Under the pieces are notes generated by a model. It did not search any database and had not been told where the DNA came from. It worked only from the letters and a program-made list of their open reading frames with translations. From Lachnospiraceae bacterium (GTDB lineage: Bacteria > Bacillota > Clostridia > Lachnospirales > Lachnospiraceae), in NCBI GenBank assembly GCA_029054245.1, contig JAIDFQ010000074.1, forward strand, positions 1 through 64,000: a stretch of DNA of 64,000 nucleotides. Direction: 5' to 3'. How positions within the stretch are numbered: position 1 is the first letter of the stretch; every line of letters begins with the position of its first letter. This document shows positions 9,161-17,578 of the stretch, in pieces. A program made the position numbers and the translations under genes.

Positions 9161-9838
9161 TTAACCATTGGGATGGCGGCGTTTGCTAATAAATGGCTCA
9201 TTTATCACGGACTGCATACCACAGGGATACCCATACTTCATAACCGCATCCTGCACTCCGCAGAAATACCCATACTTCATGCCTGCATCCTGTGCTCCAC
9301 CATTATTTGTATAATCTACCCATGCATCCTGTACCCCACAAGGATATCCATAATCCATACAAGAGATTGTAGGCTGCGGCAGACCATATGCTGTCACCAG
9401 TGGGAACTTCGGCGCCCGCTCCCATGGAGGAAGAACGCCATAGGGAATGGCACTATTCATTGTATTGCATGCATTTGCCTGGTTGCCTGCAAATCCATAT
9501 AATTCATTTGCATTTTCGCTGTAAGAAACAAACTCATCTGAGTTGCTGGGAATGATGCTCAATGCCACTTTGTATTCCCTTTCGACCCGTGTTGGCTCAA
9601 AGGTACATGCCATGGCAAAAGTAAGTTCCCCTTCTGCTTCTTCTGCCGACGATACTCCAAAATAGAATTTCTGCAAGGTGGAGGATACTGCCGGTCCTGT
9701 AGCAATCCTGTCTTCTCCTAAAAGGATAATTCCTTTCGGCAGCCCTGACAGGCACCAGCCATATCCTGAAGATCCCAACATTGACTGCAATTCAATTGAG
9801 AATGTCTTTCCCTCCAATACTACCATTTTCTGTCCCAT
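9161..9838 (-). CDS. Candidate precursor: chagasin-like domain plus four Tyr/Cys/Gly repeats
   Basis: 225 residues, start ATG at 9838 behind AAGGAGG (7-base gap). Residues about 8-92 resemble the chagasin/I42 cysteine-peptidase inhibitor fold: GKTFSIEL, then a GSSGYGW loop, and a strand-rich end at REYKVALSII. A linker (about 95-158) is rich in Asn, Ala and Pro. Residues 161-212 are four tandem 13-residue units with the pattern [MV][DK]Y-G-Y-x-C-G-x-Q-[DS]-A-x; units 1, 3 and 4 have Cys while unit 2 has Gly in its place. A basic tail (ISKRRHPNG) ends the protein. There is no signal peptide. Coupling to the rSAM/SPASM gene suggests a modified-peptide substrate whose leader is a folded I42-like domain. 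The domain call is by motif only and the function is inferred. Confidence 0.72.
   Translation of the reverse strand: MGQKMVVLEGKTFSIELQSMLGSSGYGWCLSGLPKGIILLGEDRIATGPAVSSTLQKFYFGVSSAEEAEGELTFAMACTFEPTRVEREYKVALSIIPSNSDEFVSYSENANELYGFAGNQANACNTMNSAIPYGVLPPWERAPKFPLVTAYGLPQPTISCMDYGYPCGVQDAWVDYTNNGGAQDAGMKYGYFCGVQDAVMKYGYPCGMQSVINEPFISKRRHPNG
9203..9358 (-). repeat. Four tandem 39-bp units encoding the precursor's C-terminal repeats
   Basis: Four in-frame 39-bp units (9320-9358, 9281-9319, 9242-9280, 9203-9241 in coding order) encode the 13-residue Tyr/Cys/Gly repeats. Units 1, 3 and 4 are most alike (MDYGYPCGVQDA, MKYGYFCGVQDA, MKYGYPCGMQSV). Unit 2 (VDYTNNGGAQDA) has lost the Cys and the second Tyr. 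Confidence 0.9.
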
Positions 9839-9927
9839 TTCATTTCCTCCTTCAATACATTTTTGGCTTTAGGCAAAGTCTCAAAGAAACTATTTTTCAA
9901 TGAATTCTTACCCTCAACTACGCCTTC

Positions 9928-9933
9928 ATTATA
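9928..9933 (-). promoter_or_regulatory. Likely promoter (extended -10) of the precursor-rSAM operon
   Basis: On the minus strand TGCTATAAT gives an extended -10 box about 90 bases upstream of the precursor start. The -35 region is T-rich and weak. The rest of the 9839-10214 gap is AT-rich and encodes no gene I can support. Confidence 0.5.
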
Positions 9934-10010
9934 GCAGAGCAATCCCCTTAAAAAAGTATGTGGCATTAAGAGACACTGTTTTGGCAACGAAATTTTATAT
10001 TGTGACATCC

Positions 10011-10028
10011 CTGTAATAATCCTGTAAT
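10011..10028. promoter_or_regulatory. Direct repeat CTGTAAT, 11-bp period; possible regulator site
   Basis: CTGTAAT occurs at 10011-10017 and 10022-10028, one helical turn apart, in the divergent region between the precursor operon and the LytTR gene. TTTGTATATT is also repeated, at 10048-10057 and 10121-10130. LytTR regulators bind direct repeats, so these are candidate operators, but I cannot match them to a known consensus. Confidence 0.25.
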
Positions 10029-10186
10029 GAAATGGTATTTTAATACATTTGTATATTTTTTTTAAAAGTTTCCAAATTCTACAATAATCTATGCCAATAA
10101 TGACAAGCAGGTTTTTCTGTTTTGTATATTCTGACAAAATTAAGCAGAACACTTACAAAAATCCCCATTTTTCTCATCTCTTAAAG

Positions 10187-10192
10187 TATAAT
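10187..10192 (+). promoter_or_regulatory. Likely -10 box of the LytTR/GHKL operon
   Basis: TATAAT lies 23 bases before the LytTR start codon, just ahead of the ribosome binding site AAGGGGG. No good -35 box is seen, which suits an activator-dependent promoter. Confidence 0.4.
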
Positions 10193-10214
10193 TTAAAGGT
10201 AAGGGGGTTTTTAA

Positions 10215-10946
10215 ATGCGAATTGCAATTATTGACGACTCAGCCGACGACGGTGTAATCATTGCAAACTATCTTTGCCGATATTTTCATGAAGTCTTATG
10301 TCCCGAATCCACTGTAATTGAGAAATTTGAAAGCGGTGAGCAGTTTATTGCGCATTTTGCAGAAGGTTTATATGAACTGATTCTGATCGATTATTTTATG
10401 CATACCATGAACGGATTGGATACAGCCAGAAAAATCCGCCAGCTCGATTCTTCTGTGTCTATCATATTTATCACAGCAAGCAGGGACTATGCAATAGACT
10501 GTTACAAAGTCCGTGCGTCTGATTATATCGTTAAACCTGTGACTTATACGCAAATAGTAGAAACCATGTCCCTGCTCAATCTGAATATGCTGCTGGAGAA
10601 ACAATGCATCCAGATTGCCTGCGGCAGAGAGCAGCTTAAGGTTTTTTTAAAGGATATCATCTACTGCGATGCCTCCGGTCATTACGTCCAGATTCATGCC
10701 CGTGGGTGTTCCCTTTTGCGTTCCCGGATTTCCTTTGAAAGATTCATTAAGACCCTTCTGCCGTATCCCCAGTTTCTTGTGTGCTACCGTGGCTGCCTTG
10801 TCAATATGGATCATATGATCCGAATAGAAAATCTGGATTTTGTAACCAGCGAAGGGGAACACATCCCCATACGGCAAAAAGATTGCGGACGGCTGTCCCA
10901 AATCTATTACAATTATATTTTCTCAAAAGTCAGGAGCAATCAGTAA
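10215..10946 (+). CDS. LytTR-family response regulator (AgrA/VirR type)
   Basis: 243 residues. The N-terminal receiver domain begins with IAIIDDSADD acidic residues and has the phospho-acceptor Asp in LILIDYFMHTMNGLD and the later Lys in DYIVKPVT. The C-terminal LytTR DNA-binding domain runs from about 130 to the end (IIYCDASGHYVQIHARG, FLVCYRGCLVNMDHM). The stop overlaps the start of the kinase gene by one base. Its position back-to-back with the precursor-rSAM operon suggests that it controls that operon, its own operon or both (inference). Confidence 0.92.
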   Translation: MRIAIIDDSADDGVIIANYLCRYFHEVLCPESTVIEKFESGEQFIAHFAEGLYELILIDYFMHTMNGLDTARKIRQLDSSVSIIFITASRDYAIDCYKVRASDYIVKPVTYTQIVETMSLLNLNMLLEKQCIQIACGREQLKVFLKDIIYCDASGHYVQIHARGCSLLRSRISFERFIKTLLPYPQFLVCYRGCLVNMDHMIRIENLDFVTSEGEHIPIRQKDCGRLSQIYYNYIFSKVRSNQ

Positions 10947-12253
10947 TGGAACCTATTAAAATTTTAAAAATCTTCCTATATGTTTTGTTGGATCTGACCC
11001 CCTGCCTTATCTTGGCGCTGTCTCCTTTTCGGAGTCATTTCCGTTTTTCATGCTTAAAGACCTATTTACTTATACCTCTGTTGTTTTTGACCGTCTTCAT
11101 TTGCAGACTGTTAACGATTCAAGGTCTACCTGCTGCCAAAATCATTACCGTCTTATGGATAGGTGCATATCTTGCCCTGTATGTCATCTGCCTTAAGCTT
11201 CCTGTCAGTATTTTGCTCTTCGTCTTGCTGACGATTTTAAATTATGGAAGTTTTAAGGCAATCATCGTAAACGGACTGACTCATTTTTTACCGTTTCCTT
11301 CCGCCGAACGCTATTCTCTTTTATCCAGCATCTTATTGCTCTTTGTTTATTTGTTTACATTTCCCTTTATGTATCAGATGATGACAAAAAAGATTGGTCC
11401 ACTGATTAACGAGGCAGATAATAACAGATACTGGCGTTTTCTCTGGCTGGTTCCTGCAACCTTTTGCCTTTCCTATTATTATAATCTCTATGCCAACGGA
11501 GGTATTATGGCTTTTTCCGCCAAAAACAGTAATGTTATTTTTGCATTATTGTTCAATCTGGGCGCTCTTTTTGTCACCTTCCTGATTTTACAGCTTCTCA
11601 AAGAATGTAATGATAAACTGCTTCTGGAAGAGGAAAACCATCATCTTGCCATGCAGTCCATTCGATATGAAAACTTAAATTGCCGTATAGAGGAAGCAAG
11701 GATTGCAAGGCACGATCTGCGGCAGCATTTATCTGTTATGCAGTCCTTTCTGCAAAGCAAGGATTACCAAAAACTTTCGGATTATATTCATGAATATATT
11801 TCCACGCTCCCCTCTGATTCGACTATCACCTATTGCGAGGATTACGCACTGAATGCTTTGATCGTCTATTACGAAAATATGGCAAAAAACCATCAAATCC
11901 GCTTTTTGGCTGACATCGACTATCCCCCGGAAAACAAAATCCTTTCTTCTGACGCCGTTATCCTGTTCGGAAACCTTTTGGAAAACGCTTTGGAAGCCTG
12001 CATGCGGGAATCTGTGCCAGACCCTTTTATTTCCCTTTGCATAAAGCCCATGAATTCCATGATTATCGTTGCCTTAGATAACACCTGTACCCAGCTCCCA
12101 GAGCGCTGCAAAGACGGTTTTGCATCGGCAAAAAAATCCCGCACTGGAATCGGCACAGTGTCTATCAGCAAAATTGCAGAAAAGTACAACGGTGCTGCGC
12201 AATTCGAGTTCAAAAACGGCGTTTTTTACAGCTCTGTGCTGTTAAGTCCATAA
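10946..12253 (+). CDS. GHKL-type sensor histidine kinase (AgrC-like)
   Basis: 435 residues from the ATG at 10946, which overlaps the regulator stop (TAATG) and has AGGAG nine bases upstream; the longer frame from 10781 is an artefact. The N-terminal half has about six hydrophobic membrane segments. The dimerisation/phospho-acceptor helix contains ARHDLRQHLSVMQ. The ATPase domain has the N box NLLENALEAC and a late G box KSRTGIGTVSISKIAEKYNG. Kinases of this class commonly sense peptides. With the neighbouring peptide-modification genes, the modified product is a plausible ligand, but this is inference. Confidence 0.92.
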   Translation: MEPIKILKIFLYVLLDLTPCLILALSPFRSHFRFSCLKTYLLIPLLFLTVFICRLLTIQGLPAAKIITVLWIGAYLALYVICLKLPVSILLFVLLTILNYGSFKAIIVNGLTHFLPFPSAERYSLLSSILLLFVYLFTFPFMYQMMTKKIGPLINEADNNRYWRFLWLVPATFCLSYYYNLYANGGIMAFSAKNSNVIFALLFNLGALFVTFLILQLLKECNDKLLLEEENHHLAMQSIRYENLNCRIEEARIARHDLRQHLSVMQSFLQSKDYQKLSDYIHEYISTLPSDSTITYCEDYALNALIVYYENMAKNHQIRFLADIDYPPENKILSSDAVILFGNLLENALEACMRESVPDPFISLCIKPMNSMIIVALDNTCTQLPERCKDGFASAKKSRTGIGTVSISKIAEKYNGAAQFEFKNGVFYSSVLLSP

Positions 12254-12272
12254 ATCAAAAGGAGGAATGATA

Positions 12273-13208
12273 ATGAAAACAACATTACAAAAAGGAGATA
12301 TGATCTTATTTTTTGCAGGCGAAACCTGGCTGAGCAAATCGATTGCCTATCTTACCAACGCAGAAGTGACACATGCCTCCATGGTCTATTCAGAGGATTC
12401 CATTGTGGAAATCCTTGCCGACGGTCCCCAGGTCAATAAAATCTCTCTTCAGGATAATGACCGGCAGGGACATAAAGCTTATCTCATGCGCCATGTACCG
12501 GAGCTTTGCTTTGCGCCCCTCAAGCAATCTGCAGATGCATACCTGCAATCGGATGCCTTCTATGACTTCCCTGGGCTATTTCTTCTAGGAGGGCTTCTTA
12601 TTTATCATAAGATCATCCCCTCTTTCCAGATTCTCAATTGTACAGAACTTATATTGGAAGCAGGTATCCTTATGCTCGACCGCTTTATTCATCAAAAGCT
12701 CCTCCATCATACGGGCAAGCCCATGGTCTGTTCCCAATTTATCTATCAGCTTTTTTATGACTGTGGAGGAAATTACCGGATACCCATTGTAAATGGATGC
12801 TTTTCTGCAAGGAAAAATACCGATGCATGCTGCAAAGGCGAAATATGTCTGGCTGACCTGCTAAGGGAAGGTTCTTCAATGAAAGCAGAGAATGCCATAT
12901 CCTCTTTTTCCATTAAAGAGGAAGATATGGACGCTCCTTCTTTTGCAGAAAACCTGTCAGAAAAACTATACCTTGCCTTGTCACAATCCGAACAGGCACT
13001 GCTTGACTTAAATTTTCTGTCTGCAAAACCGCATGATACAAGCAGGGTTCTTTCCCTTGCCCGCCAGTTTCTCGATAGGGTAAAGCAATTACAGCTAAAA
13101 CTTGACATGGATCTGCCCTTAGATGCCATGTTCGTTACAGTTGCCGACCTTGCCTATCATGCTCCCAGCCTTGAGAAAATCGACACGATCTATGTAAAAC
13201 GACTGTAA
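12273..13208 (+). CDS. Permuted papain-fold hydrolase (YiiX/NlpC-P60-like)
   Basis: 311 residues from the ATG at 12273, which has AGGAGG at a 7-base gap (the ATG at 12267 is too close). An early His lies in VTHASMVY (His34) and a later Cys in GKPMVCSQFIYQLFYDCGG (Cys153). This His-before-Cys order is the hallmark of permuted papain-like enzymes such as YiiX and LRAT-like proteins. It opens with KGDMILFFAG, the usual first strand. The last 110 residues are helical and unassigned. There is no signal peptide, so it is probably cytoplasmic. It is the third gene of the LytTR/GHKL operon, beside a protein with a papain-inhibitor-like domain. Processing of that protein is a testable idea, not shown. 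Confidence 0.78.
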   Translation: MKTTLQKGDMILFFAGETWLSKSIAYLTNAEVTHASMVYSEDSIVEILADGPQVNKISLQDNDRQGHKAYLMRHVPELCFAPLKQSADAYLQSDAFYDFPGLFLLGGLLIYHKIIPSFQILNCTELILEAGILMLDRFIHQKLLHHTGKPMVCSQFIYQLFYDCGGNYRIPIVNGCFSARKNTDACCKGEICLADLLREGSSMKAENAISSFSIKEEDMDAPSFAENLSEKLYLALSQSEQALLDLNFLSAKPHDTSRVLSLARQFLDRVKQLQLKLDMDLPLDAMFVTVADLAYHAPSLEKIDTIYVKRL

Positions 13209-13286
13209 CTATTTTCCTTTTGCGCCAAGTGCGCCTCCCCCTAAGGATTTTGCTTTATAGGGAGTATGCTCCTATAGGGCAAGAAA

Positions 13287-13324
13287 GCCCTAAGGTATGA
13301 TCCACACACCTTAGGGCCTTTTTT
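13287..13324 (+). terminator. Rho-independent terminator of the LytTR operon
   Basis: GCCCTAAGGT (13287-13296) pairs perfectly with ACCTTAGGGC (13308-13317), followed by CTTTTTTT. A second, weaker palindrome (TATAGG/CCTATA) lies just upstream. It sits between convergent genes and may work in both directions. Confidence 0.9.
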
Positions 13325-13336
13325 AATATCTGATTA

Positions 13337-14278
13337 TCACATCCTTGCGCTGTCCACATGGTCTTTGAACCACTGATAAGCCAGTTCCACACCTTCTTCA
13401 AGTTCTACCTTATGCATCCATCCCAGCCCGTGGAGCTTATCCACATTGGTAAGCTTTCTTGGTGTTCCGTCCGGCATGTCTTTATTCCATAGAATCTCAC
13501 CCTCATAGCCTACTGCCTTTTTCACAGCCTCTGCAAGCTCCTTGATCGTGACCTCTTTGCCAGTTCCTATATTCACATGCTGTTCACCGCTGTAATTCTC
13601 AAGGAGAAATACACAGGCGTCCGCCATATCATCCACATAAAGAAATTCCCGAAGGGGTGTACCTGTTCCCCAGAGCTCTACCGCAGGCGCATTGCTTACC
13701 TTTGCCTCATGAAATTTACGGATCATGGCAGGCATTACATGAGACCCCTCAAGATCATAATTGTCATGAGGTCCGTACAGATTCGTCGGCATACAACTGA
13801 TAAAATCGTCCCCATACTGTCTCTTATAAAATTTACACATCTCAAGTCCCGCTATCTTGGCAATTGCATAAGCCTCATTGGTCTCCTCAAGGGGGCCCGT
13901 CAAAAGCGCATCCTCTGGAATCGGCTGGGGCGCCATCTTGGGATAGATACAGGTGCTTCCCAAAAAGAGTAGCTTTTTTACCTGATACTTGTGACAGCAG
14001 TCGATCACATTACATTGAATCTGCATGTTCTGATAAGCAAAATCAGCGGGGGCTGTGTTGTTAGCATTGATGCCGCCCACCTTGGCTGCCGCTAAGACTA
14101 CGACATCCGGCTTTTCGGCTTCAAAAAATTCCCGCACCATCACCTGGTCGGTCAGATCCAACTCTTTATGGGTCCTTCCTATGATATTTGTATAACCCTT
14201 TTCCTTCAGGTTCCTTACGATTGCACTTCCTACCAGCCCTCTGTGACCAGCCACATAAATCTTATCTGTCTTTTCCAT
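13337..14278 (-). CDS. fcl: GDP-L-fucose synthase
   Basis: 313 residues from the ATG at 14278 (AAGGAG, 8-base gap); a longer frame to 14350 lacks a better start. It performs the epimerisation and NADPH reduction of GDP-4-keto-6-deoxymannose to GDP-L-fucose in the cytoplasm. The NAD(P)-binding motif is [12 protein letters not shown], the family signature GSTCIYP follows, and the catalytic Tyr-x3-Lys is YAIAK. Length is normal. It is the last gene of a minus-strand polysaccharide operon with gmd, which makes its substrate. Confidence 0.95.
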   Translation of the reverse strand: MEKTDKIYVAGHRGLVGSAIVRNLKEKGYTNIIGRTHKELDLTDQVMVREFFEAEKPDVVVLAAAKVGGINANNTAPADFAYQNMQIQCNVIDCCHKYQVKKLLFLGSTCIYPKMAPQPIPEDALLTGPLEETNEAYAIAKIAGLEMCKFYKRQYGDDFISCMPTNLYGPHDNYDLEGSHVMPAMIRKFHEAKVSNAPAVELWGTGTPLREFLYVDDMADACVFLLENYSGEQHVNIGTGKEVTIKELAEAVKKAVGYEGEILWNKDMPDGTPRKLTNVDKLHGLGWMHKVELEEGVELAYQWFKDHVDSARM

Positions 14279-14321
14279 TACACGAGCTCCTTCCTCGATT
14301 TTATAATTGATATTATCCCAT

Positions 14322-15986
14322 CTAACTATGAATGACATCCTTAAATCCATCTTCTATGGAGTCTCCCAAAAAGATGTCTTCCGCCTTTTGAGGTGCCGAA
14401 GGAAAATCTCTATATCCCACCCTGTCTCCTGAAACAGGATAATAAAAAGTGATTCCATGCAGCTCATAAGCCGTCGTCTCAAAATTTTCATAGTCTTTTT
14501 GATAAATTAAATATCTGGCAGAAGCTCCCTTATAAACTTCCGTACCAAAAGCAGATAGTTTATAAAGCCCGAATACTGCCAATAAAATAAAATATATTTT
14601 AAACCTGTCCAGGTGGGGACTGATTTTTACATATAGATATCCCCACACCAGTACTGGCAGCAGCCACAAAAACACACATCCATACCGAATCAGTGGCGCA
14701 CTGAAAAGCCAGAACAAAAAGCATACAGCAAGCGTCCCCGCCGCGTGGAGAAAATCTAACATATCCTTCTTCTTTTTCAGAACAGCATATACAGCCAGCA
14801 GTATGAGCAGAACGACTCCGCCAAGCGCCATTGCCAAAAAGACTTTGTTCGTCCCATCAAGGCTTCCAATCCATTCGGGCAGCCAGTCTGTGATGGCTTC
14901 CCCATATCTCTCTACATCGGAAAATCCTCTGCCGTACACCTGTATCTCTCTTGCATCATATTCTGCCATTCCCTTAGGAATTTTAAAATCAAATGTAAAA
15001 AAGTCTAATGCCGTAAATGGATAAATCAGCCATCCTGATAAAATCACATTCCGTACGAGAAAAGGCAGCACTGCCAAAACGCCCAGCCCTAAGAAGCGGA
15101 AAATTTCCTTTCCCCTCTTTTCTTTTATCATCATGAATGCCGGCTTAAGCACTAGCAGCAAGATCAGCGCGCCGGAGAGCTTGACCGTAAGTACCACCAC
15201 TCCAAGCACACTAAGAAGTGCATAAGGCAGGTAAAGCGTTTCCTTCCTTTCCATCAGATCCAGCCACCGGATAATGATATAAAATACCAGCAGCACCATA
15301 AAATAATCTGATGCCGGCGATACCATTTCGTCAAATATAATCAAAAGATAGTATACGGCAGTAAGCCTTGCAAAATCCGAAAGCCGAGGTCTTTTGATCC
15401 GTTCCTTCGTGAATGCCTCCATGCAGACCAGCGCAAGTAGAAATGCCAGAAATCCCGCGCAGCAGTGATAAGACTGCCCTCCCAGAAACGCCATACTGTA
15501 AAACGCCGACAGGCAGAACGCCGCACTGTTATAGGCAAGACGGCTGTGCAGATTGCCCAGCCCCGGTACTACGCCGTATTCCTCTATCCACCGAATGCTC
15601 TGCGCATGATATAGACCTGTATCATAATGAATCACACCTGTGGAAGTTCCATAGGCAAATACCAAAAACAACACCAGAATGAAGACCACCTTGATTGGTG
15701 AAATCGTCAATCTGCATGTATGCAGTTCCTCTAAAAACTGCCTTCTGAAAACCACAACACACAAGATACAGATAAGGAGCAGTATCAAATTTGCCATCAG
15801 CCCAACCTTCCAGAATATACTGAAAAACTGGGCATAGACAGTGACTGCTCCTATACCCGCATATAGGTAACTGGTTTCTTTTCTGCACTGATATGCATCT
15901 CTTCCTGTTAAGATTCTGATACAGACAAAGCCAATCACATAACAGGTAAACAGCATATACAACCAAATGAGTATCACCGAAAACAT
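14322..15986 (-). CDS. Polytopic membrane protein, LIC_10190-like, in the fucose operon
   Basis: 554 residues with about 11-13 hydrophobic segments. A non-membrane loop around 115-150 contains [18 protein letters not shown] and [12 protein letters not shown], which matches my memory of the LIC_10190 family of membrane proteins found in polysaccharide loci. That topology resembles GT-C glycosyltransferases or polymerases, but no catalytic assignment is possible. It lies between gmd and fcl with short gaps (33 and 43 bases), so it probably helps build or export a fucose-containing surface glycan. Confidence 0.7.
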   Translation of the reverse strand: MFSVILIWLYMLFTCYVIGFVCIRILTGRDAYQCRKETSYLYAGIGAVTVYAQFFSIFWKVGLMANLILLLICILCVVVFRRQFLEELHTCRLTISPIKVVFILVLFLVFAYGTSTGVIHYDTGLYHAQSIRWIEEYGVVPGLGNLHSRLAYNSAAFCLSAFYSMAFLGGQSYHCCAGFLAFLLALVCMEAFTKERIKRPRLSDFARLTAVYYLLIIFDEMVSPASDYFMVLLVFYIIIRWLDLMERKETLYLPYALLSVLGVVVLTVKLSGALILLLVLKPAFMMIKEKRGKEIFRFLGLGVLAVLPFLVRNVILSGWLIYPFTALDFFTFDFKIPKGMAEYDAREIQVYGRGFSDVERYGEAITDWLPEWIGSLDGTNKVFLAMALGGVVLLILLAVYAVLKKKKDMLDFLHAAGTLAVCFLFWLFSAPLIRYGCVFLWLLPVLVWGYLYVKISPHLDRFKIYFILLAVFGLYKLSAFGTEVYKGASARYLIYQKDYENFETTAYELHGITFYYPVSGDRVGYRDFPSAPQKAEDIFLGDSIEDGFKDVIHS

Positions 15987-16019
15987 CCGACTTTCCTCTT
16001 CTACTTTTGTATCCCTATC

Positions 16020-17087
16020 TTACTTCCTGCTTTCTTTATATTCGCTGCAACTCATTTTTGTGATTTCCTTCATGTCATTGTCCATCATCATGGCTACCAG
16101 ACCTTCAAAATCCACTTTTCGTTTCCATCCCAGCTTTTTTTCTGCCTTGGATGCATTACCCCACAAAAATTCTACTTCGGCAGGACGATAGAACTCAGGG
16201 TTAACATCTACCAGCAGTTTTCCGGTATCTGCATCCAATCCCTTTTCATCTACGCCTGTGCCTTCCCATCTGATCGTAATGCCCAGTTCCTTAAAGGCAG
16301 CTTCCACAAATTCCCTGACTGTGTGCGTCTCATTGGTAGCAAGCACATAATCATCCGGTGCATCCTGCTGGAGCATCAACCACATTCCTTCCACGTAGTC
16401 GCCAGCATACCCCCAGTCGCGCTTTGCATTCATATTGCCAAGAGAAAGCTTCTCCTGCTTTCCGGCAATGATATTTGCAATGGCAAGGGTAATCTTTCGT
16501 GTGACAAAATTCTCTCCCCGTCTCGGAGATTCATGATTGAATAAAATACCATTGCAGGCAAATAAGTTATAAGATTCCCTGTAATTGACGGTAATCCAGT
16601 AGGAGTAGAGCTTTGCCACGCCATAAGGACTCTTGGGGTAAAACGGTGTCGCCTCACTCTGAGGCGCTGTCTCAGGAAGTCCTCCGAACAATTCCGATGT
16701 GGATGCCTGATAGTATCTGCAATTCCCTCCATTTACGCGGATCGCCTCAAGAAGCTTAAGCGTGCTTACCCCAGTAGCCTCTGCTGTATACTCAGGCACA
16801 TCAAAGGATACGCCAACGTGTGACTGAGCTGCCAGATTATACACTTCCGTAGGGCGAATCTCCGCTATAAGCCGCATCAGATTGCTGGAATCCGTCGTGT
16901 CTGCATAATGGAGGAAAAATTTTACATTGTTATAGCTTGAGGATAAAATATGGTCGATTCTTGCCGTATTGCTGATACTATGCCTTCTGACAAGACCATG
17001 TACTTCATATCCCTTCTCCAGCAAAAACTCTGCCAGGTAGGAGCCATCCTGTCCTGTGATACCTGTAATGAAAGCTATTTTCTGCAT
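16020..17087 (-). CDS. gmd: GDP-mannose 4,6-dehydratase
   Basis: 355 residues, start ATG at 17087 behind AAAGGAG. It converts GDP-D-mannose to GDP-4-keto-6-deoxy-D-mannose, the first step of GDP-L-fucose synthesis. The short-chain-dehydrogenase motif [19 protein letters not shown] is at the N-terminus, the nucleotide-sugar region includes [13 protein letters not shown], and the catalytic pair is in [10 protein letters not shown]. Length and motifs are typical. It shares the operon with fcl. Confidence 0.97.
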   Translation of the reverse strand: MQKIAFITGITGQDGSYLAEFLLEKGYEVHGLVRRHSISNTARIDHILSSSYNNVKFFLHYADTTDSSNLMRLIAEIRPTEVYNLAAQSHVGVSFDVPEYTAEATGVSTLKLLEAIRVNGGNCRYYQASTSELFGGLPETAPQSEATPFYPKSPYGVAKLYSYWITVNYRESYNLFACNGILFNHESPRRGENFVTRKITLAIANIIAGKQEKLSLGNMNAKRDWGYAGDYVEGMWLMLQQDAPDDYVLATNETHTVREFVEAAFKELGITIRWEGTGVDEKGLDADTGKLLVDVNPEFYRPAEVEFLWGNASKAEKKLGWKRKVDFEGLVAMMMDNDMKEITKMSCSEYKESRK

Positions 17088-17121
17088 ATTGATCTCCTTT
17101 ATCTTCTTACAATCTTATTTG

Positions 17122-17577
17122 CTATATACTCATGATTATAACCGCTATCACGATTCCTAATATCGCTCCCATGAGCACCTGGAGCGGTGTATGCCCCACG
17201 AACTCCTTCAATTTGGCTTCCGCGCTGATCTGCTTTCCCATGTTCATAAAAACTTCCATCATCTCATTCAATACCTGCCCCTGCTTTCCGGTTTCCCTGC
17301 GGACGCCCATAGCATCGTACATGACAATGATAGCAAGCATGACCGTTACAGCAAATTCAAATCCACCGCCGCCGTACTGCATTCCGGTAGCAGTCGCCAG
17401 CGCACAGACTGTTGCGGAATGAGAACTGGGCATACCGCCGCCGCCTACCATCCTCTCCGCCACCAGTTTCTTGGTGAGTATGAAATGGATCAGCGTTTTT
17501 AACACCTGTGCCACCAGCCATCCAATGGCAGCGGAAATAAAAATTCTATTTTGAAGTAGTTGTTCCATAAAGTTCAT
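17122..17577 (-). CDS. Divergent PAP2 family membrane protein (YuiD/DUF212)
   Basis: 151 residues, two or three membrane segments. The motif GGGGMPSSHSATVCALA and the later GVRRETGKQGQVLNEM are diagnostic of the divergent PAP2 family. It starts two bases upstream of the rmlD stop in transcription order (gap of one base), so it is coupled to rmlD. A lipid-phosphatase role in recycling polyprenyl phosphate for glycan synthesis is plausible but unproven for this family. Confidence 0.85.
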   Translation of the reverse strand: MNFMEQLLQNRIFISAAIGWLVAQVLKTLIHFILTKKLVAERMVGGGGMPSSHSATVCALATATGMQYGGGGFEFAVTVMLAIIVMYDAMGVRRETGKQGQVLNEMMEVFMNMGKQISAEAKLKEFVGHTPLQVLMGAILGIVIAVIIMSI

Positions 17578-17578
17578 T

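Noticed and set aside
10781-10945. Longer N-terminus for the histidine kinase (start at 10781)
   Set aside because: It would overlap the LytTR gene by 165 bases; the TAATG overlap with AGGAG at 10946 is a clear start, and membrane segments begin there.
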